This document shows, in pieces, positions 19,256 to 29,956 of a stretch of DNA of 64,000 nt. Numbering within the stretch: the stretch's first letter is position 1; each line of letters begins with the position of its first letter. This DNA is from Legionella anisa (GTDB taxonomy: Bacteria > Pseudomonadota > Gammaproteobacteria > Legionellales > Legionellaceae). The stretch is from the NCBI RefSeq assembly GCF_001467525.1, contig NZ_LNXS01000019.1, forward strand, positions 305,001 to 369,000. Direction: 5' to 3'. The translations under genes were made by a program, and so were the position numbers. The notes below the pieces were generated by a model. That model did not search any database and was not told the DNA's origin. It worked only from the letters and a program-made list of their open reading frames with translations.

Positions 19256-19699
19256 CTATACTGTCAAATTTGCTTTCACAATATTTGAAAAAAGTAACTC
19301 TTGATCTTCGTTATTTATGTTAAGTACTAAAGAACTCTCAGATGCTGAGACAATAGTACCTATTAATTTACGTTTACCATCTACCGGCTTAAAAGTTTTT
19401 ATTTGTACTTCATGCCCTATATAACGTTGATATTGCCAACTTTTAAATAAAGGTCTTGGAATTCCGGGTGATGACACTTCCAAACTGTAATTTCCAGAAA
19501 TAGGATCGTCTACATCAAGCAAAGCACTTACTTGATGACTTACTGCTTCACAGTCTTCAATCCCTATTCCATCAGCCTTATCAATATATATGCGCAATAA
19601 GGAATGCCTACCTTGTGAAAGATATTCACATCCCCAAAGCTCATAGCCCATATCTGTAATCGTAGGAGCTAATAAATGTTCCAATTCATCTTGTATCAT
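19256..19699 (-). CDS. rimP: Ribosome maturation factor RimP
   Basis: RimP assists 30S subunit assembly. The 147-residue product shows the conserved [44 protein letters not shown] and [15 protein letters not shown] segments. It is the first gene of the rimP-nusA-infB-rbfA-truB cluster and follows the initiator tRNA gene and its terminator, the usual gammaproteobacterial order. Confidence 0.96.
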   Translation of the reverse strand: MIQDELEHLLAPTITDMGYELWGCEYLSQGRHSLLRIYIDKADGIGIEDCEAVSHQVSALLDVDDPISGNYSLEVSSPGIPRPLFKSWQYQRYIGHEVQIKTFKPVDGKRKLIGTIVSASESSLVLNINNEDQELLFSNIVKANLTV

Positions 19700-19876
19700 A
19701 GTATTAACAAACTAAAAAGGGCACGCATGCCTAATACAAATACAATAGGGTAACCTGAGTTTGGAACAAGGATTAAACTCCGGAAGTGTTTTCTTTAAAG
19801 CAATTAGTTCCGAGCGTGACCTTGGCTTTTACTTGGCTACTACTATCATTCAGTGCAGTTACAAATTATACATAAT

Positions 19877-19898
19877 AAAAAACCCCATAAATGGGGTT
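19877..19898 (-). terminator. Rho-independent terminator of the initiator tRNA gene
   Basis: On the minus strand AACCCCAT pairs with ATGGGGTT around a short loop, and six T residues follow. It begins 10 bases beyond the tRNA CCA end and precedes rimP, so rimP transcripts either start downstream or read through. Confidence 0.85.
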
Positions 19899-19907
19899 CT
19901 AAATAAG

Positions 19908-19984
<77 letters not shown>

Positions 19985-19997
19985 TCAACTGATGGCA

Positions 19998-20026
19998 AGT
20001 ATACTGAGAGTCCGTACTCTTAGCAA
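19998..20026 (-). promoter_or_regulatory. Sigma-70-type promoter of the initiator tRNA gene
   Basis: On the minus strand TTGCTA (20026-20021) is separated by exactly 17 bases from TATACT (20003-19998). The tRNA 5' end follows 13 bases after the -10 box. The spacer contains a small inverted repeat (AGAGT/ACTCT). Confidence 0.75.
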
Positions 20027-20094
20027 GTACTTTTCGCTTAAGATTATAAATAAATATGTATTCTGTATGGTTAAAAAGCAGAATTACTTTATTT

Positions 20095-21537
20095 TTAGCT
20101 ACCAAAAGCGTTAATACACGCCACAATTAAGGCGCTAGGAAAAATGCCCAAATAAAGTAGCGATAAACAATTAAGGGAAAGTACTACAACATTTCCTTTA
20201 TTCATAATTACTGGATCAACCTGTACGGGTTTATCGAAATACATTATTTTAACGACTCTTAAATAGTAATAAGCACCAATTACTGTAAAGAGTAAACCAA
20301 GCACAGCAACCCACGTCATTTGAGCATCAACTAAAGCTTTGAGTACAAGTAATTTAGTAAAGAAACCAACAGTGGGCGGAACACCTGCAAGTGAAAACAT
20401 AATAATTAACATCAAAAATGCGAGCCAAGGGTTTCTCTTGTTAAGTCCTTTTAAATCCTCGATATTGTCAATTTCCATTCCTCGTGTAGACATTAAGACA
20501 ATTAGCCCAAATGCAGCTGCAGAAGTTATCCCATAAACTAAAATATAGTAGAGCGCTGCTGAATAACCCGCGCTGGTGGCAGCTAAAATACCAAACAAAG
20601 CATATCCAATATGTGATATTGCTGAATAAGCAAGTAAGCGCTTAATACTGGTTTGTACCACGGCAAATAAATTACCCAAGCCTGTTGAAAGCAAGGTAAT
20701 TACCAGCAAAATTTGTTGCCACTGCGCACTAATATCCACCAAACCGATGGTCAGCAATCTAAATGCCATCCCTAATGCGGCAATCTTTGGTGCAGCACTA
20801 AGAAATAAAGTAACGGAGCTTGGCGCTCCTTGATACACATCGGGCGCCCACATATGGAATGGAACTGCTGCCAACTTAAATGCAACCCCAGATAGGATAA
20901 AGACCAGGGCAAAAGTAAGTAATGTGTTTTGTTGTTGCCAATTCGCAGCAATTGCATTTGCAACTTCAAGTAAGTCCAGTTTGCCTGTTGCGCCATAAAT
21001 TAGAGAAATACCGTATAAGAGCATCGCAGATGCAATTGAACCCATTACAAAGTACTTCATTGCTGCTTCAGAGGCATCACCATCTGTTCTACGAATGGCA
21101 GTCATGGCATATAAAGGCAATGACAATAATTCCAAACCTAGAAAAATAGTGAGTAACGAATGCGCTGAAACCAGCAACATCATTCCTAAGGTAGAAAACA
21201 TTCCCAAAATATAGTAATCACCAGAAGGCATTTGACGTTCATCGACATAATCTTTTGAATAAATAAAGCTCAACAATACCGAAAGATATATAAAAAACTT
21301 CATGAGATTTGCAACGTCATCGCTGATAAATAGCCCATTAAGCGTAATGACCTTAAACGTACCAATATATAAGAAAGTAACAACAGCAGCTAAAACCAAA
21401 CCGATACATGATATAAAATAGGCAATTGATTTACACCGATCCCGCAAAAATAAATCAGCAAGCAACGCAACGCACGCTGCGGTTAACAGGATTATTTCCG
21501 GAAGGGCTACGTGGATATTTTCAAGTAATGCTGTCAT
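20095..21537 (-). CDS. nuoN: NADH-quinone oxidoreductase subunit N
   Basis: An antiporter-like membrane subunit of complex I and the last gene of the nuo cluster. The 480-residue protein is hydrophobic throughout, with about 14 membrane segments. Conserved stretches are [16 protein letters not shown]-type sequence ([14 protein letters not shown], mid-protein), [21 protein letters not shown] with the expected Lys upstream (FKLAAVPFH), and [13 protein letters not shown]. The order after nuoM is standard. Confidence 0.97.
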   Translation of the reverse strand: MTALLENIHVALPEIILLTAACVALLADLFLRDRCKSIAYFISCIGLVLAAVVTFLYIGTFKVITLNGLFISDDVANLMKFFIYLSVLLSFIYSKDYVDERQMPSGDYYILGMFSTLGMMLLVSAHSLLTIFLGLELLSLPLYAMTAIRRTDGDASEAAMKYFVMGSIASAMLLYGISLIYGATGKLDLLEVANAIAANWQQQNTLLTFALVFILSGVAFKLAAVPFHMWAPDVYQGAPSSVTLFLSAAPKIAALGMAFRLLTIGLVDISAQWQQILLVITLLSTGLGNLFAVVQTSIKRLLAYSAISHIGYALFGILAATSAGYSAALYYILVYGITSAAAFGLIVLMSTRGMEIDNIEDLKGLNKRNPWLAFLMLIIMFSLAGVPPTVGFFTKLLVLKALVDAQMTWVAVLGLLFTVIGAYYYLRVVKIMYFDKPVQVDPVIMNKGNVVVLSLNCLSLLYLGIFPSALIVACINAFGS

Positions 21538-21552
21538 ATTGATTAACCTTGA

Positions 21553-23058
21553 TTACAATTTTGATTGACTTGCTAATGCCAGAGTATGACTTACTGTTTG
21601 ATGTATGTACTCCAACATTGGCTTAGGATAAACGCCCATAGCGATAACCATCAAAGCAAGTAGAATATAAGCACTTAACTCATAGCCCGAAAGATCTTTT
21701 AAGGCTGCAACCTTTTCATTTGCTACAGGACCAAAAATAACGCGTTTGTACATCCAAAGATTGTATCCTGCTGCGGTAATGAGCGTGGTGGCGGCCCAAA
21801 ATGTGACCCAGAACCCTGCTTTAAGTGAGCCTAGAATCACCATAAATTCACCAACAAACCCAGAAGTACCTGGTAACCCTGCATTCGCCATACAGAAAAG
21901 CATAAAGAACGATGCAAAGACTGGCATAGTATTTACTATCCCACCAAAATCAGCTAGGCGACGAGTATGCATGCGATCATAGATATAGCCTACACCAGCA
22001 AAAAGAGCACTTGAGACAAAGGCATGAGAAATCATGACTACAATTGCACCTTCCAATATTAGGCCAGCGGCACTCAATCCTGTTTGTTTGGCAATTTCAA
22101 AAATGGCAAAGGAACCCAATGTCACAAATCCCATATGTGAAATTGAAGAATATGCAATTAAACGTTTCATATCTTTTTGGATGATTGCAACCAGTGCAAT
22201 ATAAACGACTGCAATTAAAGACAAGGCGATCATTATACCCGCATAACGGCTACAGGCATCTGGGACAATGGGCAAAGAGAAACGGATAAATCCATAAGCA
22301 CCGAGCTTTAATAAAATTGCTGCTAATACTATTGAGCCGCCTGCTGGAGCTTCAGTATGCGCATCAGGCAACCAGGTATGTACTGGAAACATGGGTATCT
22401 TGATTGCAAAACCGAGGAAAAATGCAATAAAAATCAATGTTTGCGCAGTCATTCCCAGCTTAATGGCATAAAATGCTTCTATATTAAATGTGCCTGCTAT
22501 ATAGCCCATGTATAAAAAGCTAGCCAGCATGAGCACTGAACCTAAAAAAGTATATAAGAAAAATTTAATTGCAGCATAGACGCGATTATCAGACCCCCAA
22601 ATACCAATGATTAGGTACATTGGGATAAGCGTAGCTTCCCAGAATACATAAAATACGATTGCATCCAATGCGGAGAAAACACCAACCAATAATCCCTGCA
22701 TAATTAAAAATGCGGCCAAGTATTGAGAAACTCTGTTGGTTATACTCTCCCAGGTTGCCAGTATCACAACCAAATTCGTAAAGACCGTAAGAACAATCAA
22801 AAGTAAAGACATCCCATCGATACCCAGGCTATAGCTAATTCCTAAAGCGGGCATCCATTGAAACTCCTCCAAATATTGCATTCCTAATACTTTAGGATCA
22901 AAACCTGCAACAAGCGGAATACAAAGTAGCAAACAAAGTATTATGGTAAATAAAGCCAAATAACGTGAAATATTCGGGCTTCGATCATCTCCAGCGAGAA
23001 GAACAAAAACACCGCCTATTACTGGCAACCAAATTAGTAAATTGAGCAAATAATGCAT
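21553..23058 (-). CDS. nuoM: NADH-quinone oxidoreductase subunit M
   Basis: Second antiporter-like subunit of complex I, 501 residues. It shows YVFWEATLIPMYLIIGIWG with the functional Glu, FAIKIPMFPVHTWLPDAHTEAP with the conserved Lys in FAIKIP, and KRLIAYSSISHMGF. About 14 membrane segments are evident. It lies 15 bases downstream of nuoL and 15 bases upstream of nuoN, consistent with one transcript. Confidence 0.98.
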   Translation of the reverse strand: MHYLLNLLIWLPVIGGVFVLLAGDDRSPNISRYLALFTIILCLLLCIPLVAGFDPKVLGMQYLEEFQWMPALGISYSLGIDGMSLLLIVLTVFTNLVVILATWESITNRVSQYLAAFLIMQGLLVGVFSALDAIVFYVFWEATLIPMYLIIGIWGSDNRVYAAIKFFLYTFLGSVLMLASFLYMGYIAGTFNIEAFYAIKLGMTAQTLIFIAFFLGFAIKIPMFPVHTWLPDAHTEAPAGGSIVLAAILLKLGAYGFIRFSLPIVPDACSRYAGIMIALSLIAVVYIALVAIIQKDMKRLIAYSSISHMGFVTLGSFAIFEIAKQTGLSAAGLILEGAIVVMISHAFVSSALFAGVGYIYDRMHTRRLADFGGIVNTMPVFASFFMLFCMANAGLPGTSGFVGEFMVILGSLKAGFWVTFWAATTLITAAGYNLWMYKRVIFGPVANEKVAALKDLSGYELSAYILLALMVIAMGVYPKPMLEYIHQTVSHTLALASQSKL

Positions 23059-23073
23059 ACCTTCACCCTATAT

Positions 23074-25047
23074 TCAGCCGAGTATCAACCAGCATAAAAA
23101 TCCAAGCAATCCAAAAACCATTACTGCTGCATAATGATACAGATAACCGCTCTGTATCGCACGACCTTTAGCCGAAAACCATCTAATAAGTCGACTGCTG
23201 CCATTAACAACCATACCATCAATCAGCTTTTGATCACCCACACTGTAAAAAACAGTTCCTATGCCCTTAGAACCTTTTACAAAAACTAAATTATTAAACG
23301 CATCAAATCCATATTTATTAATCAGTATTTTGTAAATGAGTGAAAAATAACGTGCCAAATGGCCTGGAATCGAAGGAACAGCGATATAACAAAGCCAAGC
23401 AATAAAAATCCCCGCTATAGTAATCCAAAAAGTAAGTGAAAATACTGAATGCAACATACTTTCAAACGGAGAAGTCACTTCATGCGCGAGTTCCGCCAAA
23501 ACATTATGTTGAGGAAGAACAAACAAAGAGGAGCCTAAAATAGTTGGGTTATCAAAAAGCATTGGCATATACAATACATAACCCAGCATAATTGAAGGAA
23601 TAGCAAGTAAAACAAGGGGTAGCCATACGACCCATGGGGACTCATGAACATGACTTAAGGTATGTTCATCCATACGTGGCTTACCATGAAACGTCATAAA
23701 TAATGATCTAAAGGTATACAGTGCAGTAACGCCTGCACCAATAACTACACAAAAATAGGCATAACTACTGCCTGGGATTTGTGATAGCTGCGCCGCTTCG
23801 ATAATAGTATCTTTCGAATAAAATCCCGCAAATGGAGGAACCGCACAAAGAGCCAGAGAACCAATTATGAACGTCACATACGTAATTGGCATTTTATTCC
23901 ATAAACCACCCATTTTACGCATATCTTGTTCATGATGCATTCCAATAATTACTGAACCAGCACCAAGGAATAAGAGTGCTTTAAAACATGCATGTGTAAG
24001 CAGATGAAACATTCCTGCACTATAAGCAGAAGCGCCCATTCCAACCATCATATAACCAAGTTGCGATAATGTTGAATAGGCCACAACACGTTTAATATCA
24101 TTCATTACCAGCGCTAAAATACCTGTAAAGAGTGCTCCGGTTGCACCAATAACTAGAACCACACTTAATGCCGTGGTGGAAAATTCAATTAGAGGTGAAA
24201 TACGTGCAATCATAAATACCCCAGCGGTAACCATGGTTGCAGCATGAATCAGTGCGGAAATAGGTGTCGGACCTTCCATCGACTCAGGTAACCATACATG
24301 CAGTGGAACTTGCGCTGATTTACCCATAGCACCAACATATAAAGCCAAACAAGTCACTGTAACTAAAGACCAGGGATGCCCTTGAAATAATTCAATATTT
24401 TGACTTGCTAGGTAGCTTACGCTTTTGAAGACCGTTTCATAATCGATACTTCCGGTATATGCAAAAATCAGAGCAATACCTAATAGAAAACCAAAATCGC
24501 CCACTCGGTTCACGATAAACGCTTTAAGGCTCCCTTCAATCGCTGATTCTTTTTGGTACCAGAATCCGATAAGCAAATAAGAAACTAACCCTACACCTTC
24601 CCAGCCAAAGAACAATTGCAGAAAATTGTTTGCACTCACTAACATCAGCATCATGAAAGTAAATAAGGAAATATAGCTAAAAAAGCGTTGATAACCATCG
24701 TCATCTGCCATATATCCAATACTGTAAATATGTACCAGCAAAGAAACGAAATTTACAGTCACCAGCATAACGACGCTAAGAGGGTCGATCAAAAATCCTA
24801 TATTGAACTCAAACGGAAGTATTAAACCACCGTTAGCCCAATGATAAAGCACCGTGCTTTCAGTTGAAATGGCTCCTGAGAACAGTTGCCAAGTAATAAA
24901 CAGCGATGCTACAAAAGAAATTGTAACACCCAAAATGGTAGCTGTATGAGCTCCAACTCTTCCGATTTGATTACGGAAAAAACCGGCAATTATGGAACCT
25001 GCCAAGGGAGCTAAAACAATTATTAGACAAAGTTGTTGGATACTCAC
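23074..25047 (-). CDS. nuoL: NADH-quinone oxidoreductase subunit L
   Basis: Largest antiporter-like subunit (657 residues), with the long lateral helix at its C-terminus that braces the proton-pumping arm. Conserved segments are FFGWEGVGLVSYLLIGFW, GKSAQVPLHVWLPESMEGPT and HAATMVTAGVFMIAR, then KRVVAYSTLSQLGYMMVG. The C-terminal part includes the hydrophobic segment FWITIAGIFIAWLCYIAV and a last transmembrane helix (VMVFGLLGFLCWLILG). It is separated from nuoK by 4 bases. Confidence 0.98.
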   Translation of the reverse strand: MSIQQLCLIIVLAPLAGSIIAGFFRNQIGRVGAHTATILGVTISFVASLFITWQLFSGAISTESTVLYHWANGGLILPFEFNIGFLIDPLSVVMLVTVNFVSLLVHIYSIGYMADDDGYQRFFSYISLFTFMMLMLVSANNFLQLFFGWEGVGLVSYLLIGFWYQKESAIEGSLKAFIVNRVGDFGFLLGIALIFAYTGSIDYETVFKSVSYLASQNIELFQGHPWSLVTVTCLALYVGAMGKSAQVPLHVWLPESMEGPTPISALIHAATMVTAGVFMIARISPLIEFSTTALSVVLVIGATGALFTGILALVMNDIKRVVAYSTLSQLGYMMVGMGASAYSAGMFHLLTHACFKALLFLGAGSVIIGMHHEQDMRKMGGLWNKMPITYVTFIIGSLALCAVPPFAGFYSKDTIIEAAQLSQIPGSSYAYFCVVIGAGVTALYTFRSLFMTFHGKPRMDEHTLSHVHESPWVVWLPLVLLAIPSIMLGYVLYMPMLFDNPTILGSSLFVLPQHNVLAELAHEVTSPFESMLHSVFSLTFWITIAGIFIAWLCYIAVPSIPGHLARYFSLIYKILINKYGFDAFNNLVFVKGSKGIGTVFYSVGDQKLIDGMVVNGSSRLIRWFSAKGRAIQSGYLYHYAAVMVFGLLGFLCWLILG

Positions 25048-25051
25048 AATG

Positions 25052-25357
25052 TTAACCTTTTAAATGATTCATCTTGTCAACGTCAATGTTGCCTCTATTT
25101 CTAAAAAGCAACATCACTATGGCTAATCCTATTGCTGCTTCTGCAGCAGCAACTGTTAAAATAAAAAAGACAAAAACTTGACCACCAATTTCGTTATAAT
25201 AATGGGAGAACGCTACGAAGTTAGTATTTACAGCAAGTAACATCAATTCGATACATACTAGCAATAAAATGATGTTTCTACGATTCATCATTATGCCGAT
25301 AAGACCAAAACCGAATAAAATCGCGCCCAGAATCAAATAATTATTAACAGGTATCAT
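25052..25357 (-). CDS. nuoK: NADH-quinone oxidoreductase subunit K
   Basis: A 101-residue subunit with three membrane helices, homologous to MnhC-type antiporter subunits. The conserved buried glutamates are in [10 protein letters not shown] and [11 protein letters not shown]. Size and sequence are typical, and it sits between nuoJ and nuoL. Confidence 0.97.
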   Translation of the reverse strand: MIPVNNYLILGAILFGFGLIGIMMNRRNIILLLVCIELMLLAVNTNFVAFSHYYNEIGGQVFVFFILTVAAAEAAIGLAIVMLLFRNRGNIDVDKMNHLKG

Positions 25358-25373
25358 ATAGAATTCCCCAACC

Positions 25374-26021
25374 TTATTTCTCTGCTTTCATACTAATTAG
25401 TTCAACCCGCTCATTTCTGCGTGTCATAATTTGTTGTTTCACATCCTGCCTTTTCGATTTTCTTGGGCCTCTATGTACCAGGGTAATTGCAGAAATAATT
25501 GCAATTAGCAACAACGCAGCCGCAATTTCAAAAGCCAGGAAATAATCTGTATACAGGACCATGCCCAAGGCTTCAGTATTTGATACGGGCTGTGCTTCAG
25601 GATTGTTTTGGTCTGCATTAAGTAATTGCGTACTCATGGTTTCGTTGTTTCTTGTTTCAACATGAGCCTTAAATGTGCTTGCAGGAATAGACACCATTAG
25701 AAGCCCTGTTAATAAAGCGACCAGAATTAAGCCAAAAGGTAAGTAACGTCGGTAATGACTCTTAACTATTTCAACATCAATATTAAGCATCATCACAACA
25801 AACAGGAACAGTGTCATCACGGCACCTACGTACACCAATACTAAAATCAGTGCCAGAAATTCTGCTTGGGCAAGTATCCATAATGCCGCACTCGCAAAAA
25901 AGGTAACCACAAGAAATAAAACGCTGCGAACAGGGTTGTCTTGAATAATTACCATAAACGCAGCACCTACTGCTATAGCCGCAAAAACATAAAAAATAAT
26001 TTCAATTAGTAATTCATGCAT
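25374..26021 (-). CDS. nuoJ: NADH-quinone oxidoreductase subunit J
   Basis: A 215-residue membrane subunit of complex I. Early segments [19 protein letters not shown] and [22 protein letters not shown] are family hallmarks, and five membrane helices are seen. The C-terminal tail is basic and cytoplasmic (RGPRKSKRQ and onward), slightly longer than in E. coli (184 residues). Confidence 0.96.
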   Translation of the reverse strand: MHELLIEIIFYVFAAIAVGAAFMVIIQDNPVRSVLFLVVTFFASAALWILAQAEFLALILVLVYVGAVMTLFLFVVMMLNIDVEIVKSHYRRYLPFGLILVALLTGLLMVSIPASTFKAHVETRNNETMSTQLLNADQNNPEAQPVSNTEALGMVLYTDYFLAFEIAAALLLIAIISAITLVHRGPRKSKRQDVKQQIMTRRNERVELISMKAEK

Positions 26022-26032
26022 ACGTTACCCCG

Positions 26033-26533
26033 TTATCGGTATTTTTCATCAGCAGCTCTATCTGCTGCAAGTTTCGGCTCTAGCAAATCACCAAGCGCAA
26101 GGAGCTTCTCTTTAGTCATAATATTTTGACCACGCTCGCTGACATGGTAGTGATGTATTGGCGTGACAACTATGGAATCTACAGGGCAAGACTCTTCACA
26201 TAAACCGCAATTAATGCATTTAAATACATCAATATCATATCTCGTTGTACGACGCGATCCGTCTTCACGTTGTTCTGACTCTATGGTTATTGCGAGTGCT
26301 GGGCAAACTGCTTCACATAATTTGCACGCAATGCAACGTTCTTCGCCATTGGGATAACGACGTAAAGCAAGTGCTCCTCTAAAACGGGGAGAAATTGGGG
26401 TTTGCTCTTCTGGAAATTGTACCGTTATTTTTTTCTTGAAAAAGTATTTACCAGTTAGCTTTAAACCCTGCAATAATTCTATCAAAAGAAAACTGCGTAC
26501 GTAGTATTTAATATATTGATATGCTTTTTTCAT
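26033..26533 (-). CDS. nuoI: NADH-quinone oxidoreductase subunit I (2x 4Fe-4S)
   Basis: A 166-residue peripheral-arm subunit carrying clusters N6a and N6b. Two ferredoxin motifs are present: [13 protein letters not shown] and [15 protein letters not shown]. The hydrophobic N-terminal helix anchors it to the membrane arm. It precedes nuoJ by 11 bases and follows nuoH. Confidence 0.98.
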   Translation of the reverse strand: MKKAYQYIKYYVRSFLLIELLQGLKLTGKYFFKKKITVQFPEEQTPISPRFRGALALRRYPNGEERCIACKLCEAVCPALAITIESEQREDGSRRTTRYDIDVFKCINCGLCEESCPVDSIVVTPIHHYHVSERGQNIMTKEKLLALGDLLEPKLAADRAADEKYR

Positions 26534-26551
26534 CGGCTTCTCTATTAATCA

Positions 26552-27574
26552 TTAAAACCAAGGTTTAACATGTGTAACAACCATTAACGCAGTTACAATA
26601 ATCCAAACAATGGTGACCGGAATAAGTACCTTCCAGCCTAAACGCATAAGCTGGTCATAACGATAACGAGGAAAAGTAGCTCTTATCCATAAATACACAT
26701 ACAGGAAAAAGCACACTTTTACGATTAACCAAACAAATCCGGGTACAACAAAAAATATGTTCTCTAAAAATGGCATCCCTTCAAATGGTGACATCCAACC
26801 ACCCAAAAAAAGGATGCTGAGTAATACAGAAATAAGGATCATGCTCGCATATTCGGATAAGAAAAATAGTGCGAAACCTATTCCAGAATACTCCACATGG
26901 AACCCTGCAACAATTTCGGACTCCCCTTCCGCTAAATCGAAAGGTGCTCTATTTGTTTCAGCGATTCCTGCAATCCAAAACACGAAAAACAGTGGAAGCA
27001 GCGGAATAAACCACCAATGTAGAATCCCACCTTTTTGTGAATTAACAATATCTGTGAGATTCATGCTTCCTGCAGCCAGCAATACCCCCACTAGAGCAAA
27101 ACCCATAGCAATCTCATAAGATACAGTTTGTGCAGTACTTCTTAAAGCACCAAACATTGCATATTTGGAGTTAGACGCCCATCCAGCAATTAAAACGCCG
27201 TAGACTCCGAGCGAACTCATTGCAAAAATATAAAGAACCCCTGCATTAATATTTGCTAAGACCATTCCTTCCTGAAAAGGAATAACAGCCCAACCTGCTA
27301 GGGCAGGGACCAAAGCAAACAGCGGTGCGGCTATAAAAAGATACTTATTAGAACGTGTAGGTATAATAATTTCTTTAGTAATTAGCTTTATCAAATCCGC
27401 AATGGGCTGGAGCAAACCACGTACGCCCACACGATTGGGTCCTATACGCGCTTGTATGTAGCCAATAACCTTACGCTCTGCGTAGATTAAATATGCGACA
27501 CATAATAGTAATGGTACTACGATTACTAGTATTTTAATGATGATCCAAATTAATATGCCAATATCTTGCAGCAT
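26552..27574 (-). CDS. nuoH: NADH-quinone oxidoreductase subunit H
   Basis: The 340-residue quinone-site membrane subunit. Conserved loops include [21 protein letters not shown] at the N-terminus, [16 protein letters not shown], and [20 protein letters not shown], which line the quinone channel. Eight membrane helices are expected. It is between nuoG and nuoI in the usual order. Confidence 0.98.
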   Translation of the reverse strand: MLQDIGILIWIIIKILVIVVPLLLCVAYLIYAERKVIGYIQARIGPNRVGVRGLLQPIADLIKLITKEIIIPTRSNKYLFIAAPLFALVPALAGWAVIPFQEGMVLANINAGVLYIFAMSSLGVYGVLIAGWASNSKYAMFGALRSTAQTVSYEIAMGFALVGVLLAAGSMNLTDIVNSQKGGILHWWFIPLLPLFFVFWIAGIAETNRAPFDLAEGESEIVAGFHVEYSGIGFALFFLSEYASMILISVLLSILFLGGWMSPFEGMPFLENIFFVVPGFVWLIVKVCFFLYVYLWIRATFPRYRYDQLMRLGWKVLIPVTIVWIIVTALMVVTHVKPWF

Positions 27575-27586
27575 TTTCTTACCTGC

Positions 27587-29947
27587 CTAGCGCTTAATAG
27601 TTATTGCAGCAAATGAATGACCTAAATCAACTGTCTCAGGCATCGCGTTTGCTACCCATACAACATCTGCCGCAATGCGTTCATCACGTTTAAGCGGCAA
27701 TGTTATCTCAATATCTCCCTGAGATACAGTAGCAATATCGTCTAATTTCAATCTATCTGCTGTTGTAGGATTGATACGTATGCATGCTGATTCAGCGGCA
27801 GCGCATAATTGCAGCTCTTTGGCGTTTCTAACAATTGCATCACTACGATAGAGTGGCCATTCACCGACTCGAATTAAGGATTGATTAATTAGAGGCAAGC
27901 TCTCAGGATAATAGGGTTTATATTCTTGCTCCATTGTGATTGCAACACTATTTTTAATTTCCGACAAGATATCTTCGGTTGACAGATAGTCAAAGCCGTC
28001 ACAATGCATTAAGTTACCGAGTACTCTCAATATTTTCCATGCTGGTCGAGATTCACCATGAGGAGGCAACGCGCCTTTTACTGTTTGCCAGGTATTATCA
28101 ATATTAATGTATGTCCCTGATGTTTCAGCATAGGGTGCCATAGGCAAAATAACATCTGCATAATCATGCATTGATTCATGATTATAAGCTGACATTAATA
28201 CAACAAACTCCGCACCTAGCATTGACTGTCTTGCACCATATGGATTTGCAAAATCAAAACCAGGTTCTACTCCCATTAAAAAATAAGCTTTAAGTTTAGC
28301 ATTTAGTGCCGCCTGTACATCCATACCTGGAGTAGAGTCTGCTTTGCCGGCCGTGGTTCGATGAGGAACCATACCCGCCATCCAAGCACCTGCTGTATTT
28401 GCACCATGAGTGAGCCTTAAAACTTTGGCTCCACTTAATTTTTCAATGTAGAAAACTAATGTACGCAATAAAGCAGCTTCAGGATGATTTTCGCAAAGGG
28501 CGCCAGTAATTAAGCATGCGTTTTCTTCTTTCAATGCTTTGGCTACTCGTTGAATTGCTTTGTCTGATTCAAGACCTATCAATAATTTTTGCACTTCTGT
28601 GGGTAATTTCTTTATATCACCGGCCAGTGCTAAAGCAAGCTTGGCAAGTTGCATGGGCATTTCTAAAGGTGAAATAATGAATCGGTCATTAAGATCAAAA
28701 CGATACTCAAAATCTACTGGATTTATAGCGTAAATTTTAGCTCCATTGCGAGCAGCTTTACGCACTCTTACACCCGCCAGAGGTACTTCTCGATCAATGT
28801 TGCATCCCACGAGAACTATTGTATTTTGTAATTCGACTTCTTCATAAGGTAATGAATTTTTTGGTGTCGTAGCTTGATGTTCTTGATCTTTAAAATCTAC
28901 TTGCTGCAATCTGTGATCGAGATTATGAACCCCGATGTCACGCATTAATTTTTGCAACAAATACATTTCTTCCAACGTTGCAGAACTCGAAGAAAAAGCA
29001 GCCACTTGCTCAGCACCATTTTGTTTTATAACACGAGCCAGTCCTTCTGCAGTAAATTTCAGAGCGGTTTCCCAATCGACAACTTCCCATTGACCATTAC
29101 GTTTAATCTGGGGTTGACTGGCTCTTAACGGGCTATTTAATCCCAAATAACTAAATCGGTCTCGGTCAGCGAGCCACGTTTCGTTAATTGCCTCATTTTC
29201 TTTAGGAACAATACGCATTAACTTATTTCGACGTGTATGCAAGTAAATATTTGAACCGAGGCAATCATGTGGCGCTACTCCATCATGTTGGGTGAGTTCC
29301 CAAGCTCGCGCTGTAAAACGAAAAGGTTTTGAAGTTAACGCACCAACAGGGCATAAGTCGATAATATTTCCAGAAACCTCTGATTTCATGCTGTGTTGAA
29401 CATAGGTCCCAATTTGCATATGTTCGCCACGGCCAGTTGCGCCTAACTCTCTTAATCCCGCGATTTCCTCACCGAATCGAACGCAGCGAGTACAATGGAT
29501 ACAGCGAGTCATTTCAGTTGAAATCAGCGCGCCTAAGTTATCATCATCTACCGAACGTTTGGTTTCTGTATATTGTGATTCATCCGCACCATATCCCATA
29601 GATATATCTTGAAGCTCACACTCTCCACCCTGATCGCAAATTGGACAATCTAGCGGATGGTTAATAAGAAGGAATTCCATGACTACTTTTTGTGAGTGCA
29701 GCGCTTCTTTCGATTTGGTAAAAACCTTCATCCCATCGGTAATTGGAGTTGCACATGCAGGAACTGGCTTGCGGCCATTTTCTACTTCAACTAAACACAT
29801 GCGGCAATTTGCAGCCACAGATAATTTTTTATGATAACAAAAACGTGGGATATGAATACCCGCCTCATCGGCAACTTCGATAATCATTTTGCCGTTTTCT
29901 GCTTCAAATGTCTTACCGTCGATTTCAATAGTAGTAGTCATGGTCAA
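27587..29947 (-). CDS. nuoG: NADH-quinone oxidoreductase subunit G (Fe-S)
   Basis: A 786-residue electron-transfer subunit. The N-terminal 2Fe-2S ligands are Cys37, Cys48, Cys51 and Cys65; the next cluster uses His97, Cys101, Cys104 and Cys110; the following 4Fe-4S cluster uses Cys149, Cys152, Cys155 and Cys199. The CxxCxxxC motif that binds extra cluster N7 in E. coli is absent: the region reads HDCLGSNI with a single Cys. The remainder is a molybdopterin-oxidoreductase-like domain that binds no cofactor in complex I. It follows nuoF by 9 bases. Confidence 0.98.
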   Translation of the reverse strand: MTMTTTIEIDGKTFEAENGKMIIEVADEAGIHIPRFCYHKKLSVAANCRMCLVEVENGRKPVPACATPITDGMKVFTKSKEALHSQKVVMEFLLINHPLDCPICDQGGECELQDISMGYGADESQYTETKRSVDDDNLGALISTEMTRCIHCTRCVRFGEEIAGLRELGATGRGEHMQIGTYVQHSMKSEVSGNIIDLCPVGALTSKPFRFTARAWELTQHDGVAPHDCLGSNIYLHTRRNKLMRIVPKENEAINETWLADRDRFSYLGLNSPLRASQPQIKRNGQWEVVDWETALKFTAEGLARVIKQNGAEQVAAFSSSSATLEEMYLLQKLMRDIGVHNLDHRLQQVDFKDQEHQATTPKNSLPYEEVELQNTIVLVGCNIDREVPLAGVRVRKAARNGAKIYAINPVDFEYRFDLNDRFIISPLEMPMQLAKLALALAGDIKKLPTEVQKLLIGLESDKAIQRVAKALKEENACLITGALCENHPEAALLRTLVFYIEKLSGAKVLRLTHGANTAGAWMAGMVPHRTTAGKADSTPGMDVQAALNAKLKAYFLMGVEPGFDFANPYGARQSMLGAEFVVLMSAYNHESMHDYADVILPMAPYAETSGTYINIDNTWQTVKGALPPHGESRPAWKILRVLGNLMHCDGFDYLSTEDILSEIKNSVAITMEQEYKPYYPESLPLINQSLIRVGEWPLYRSDAIVRNAKELQLCAAAESACIRINPTTADRLKLDDIATVSQGDIEITLPLKRDERIAADVVWVANAMPETVDLGHSFAAITIKR

Positions 29948-29956
29948 ACCTTTTAA

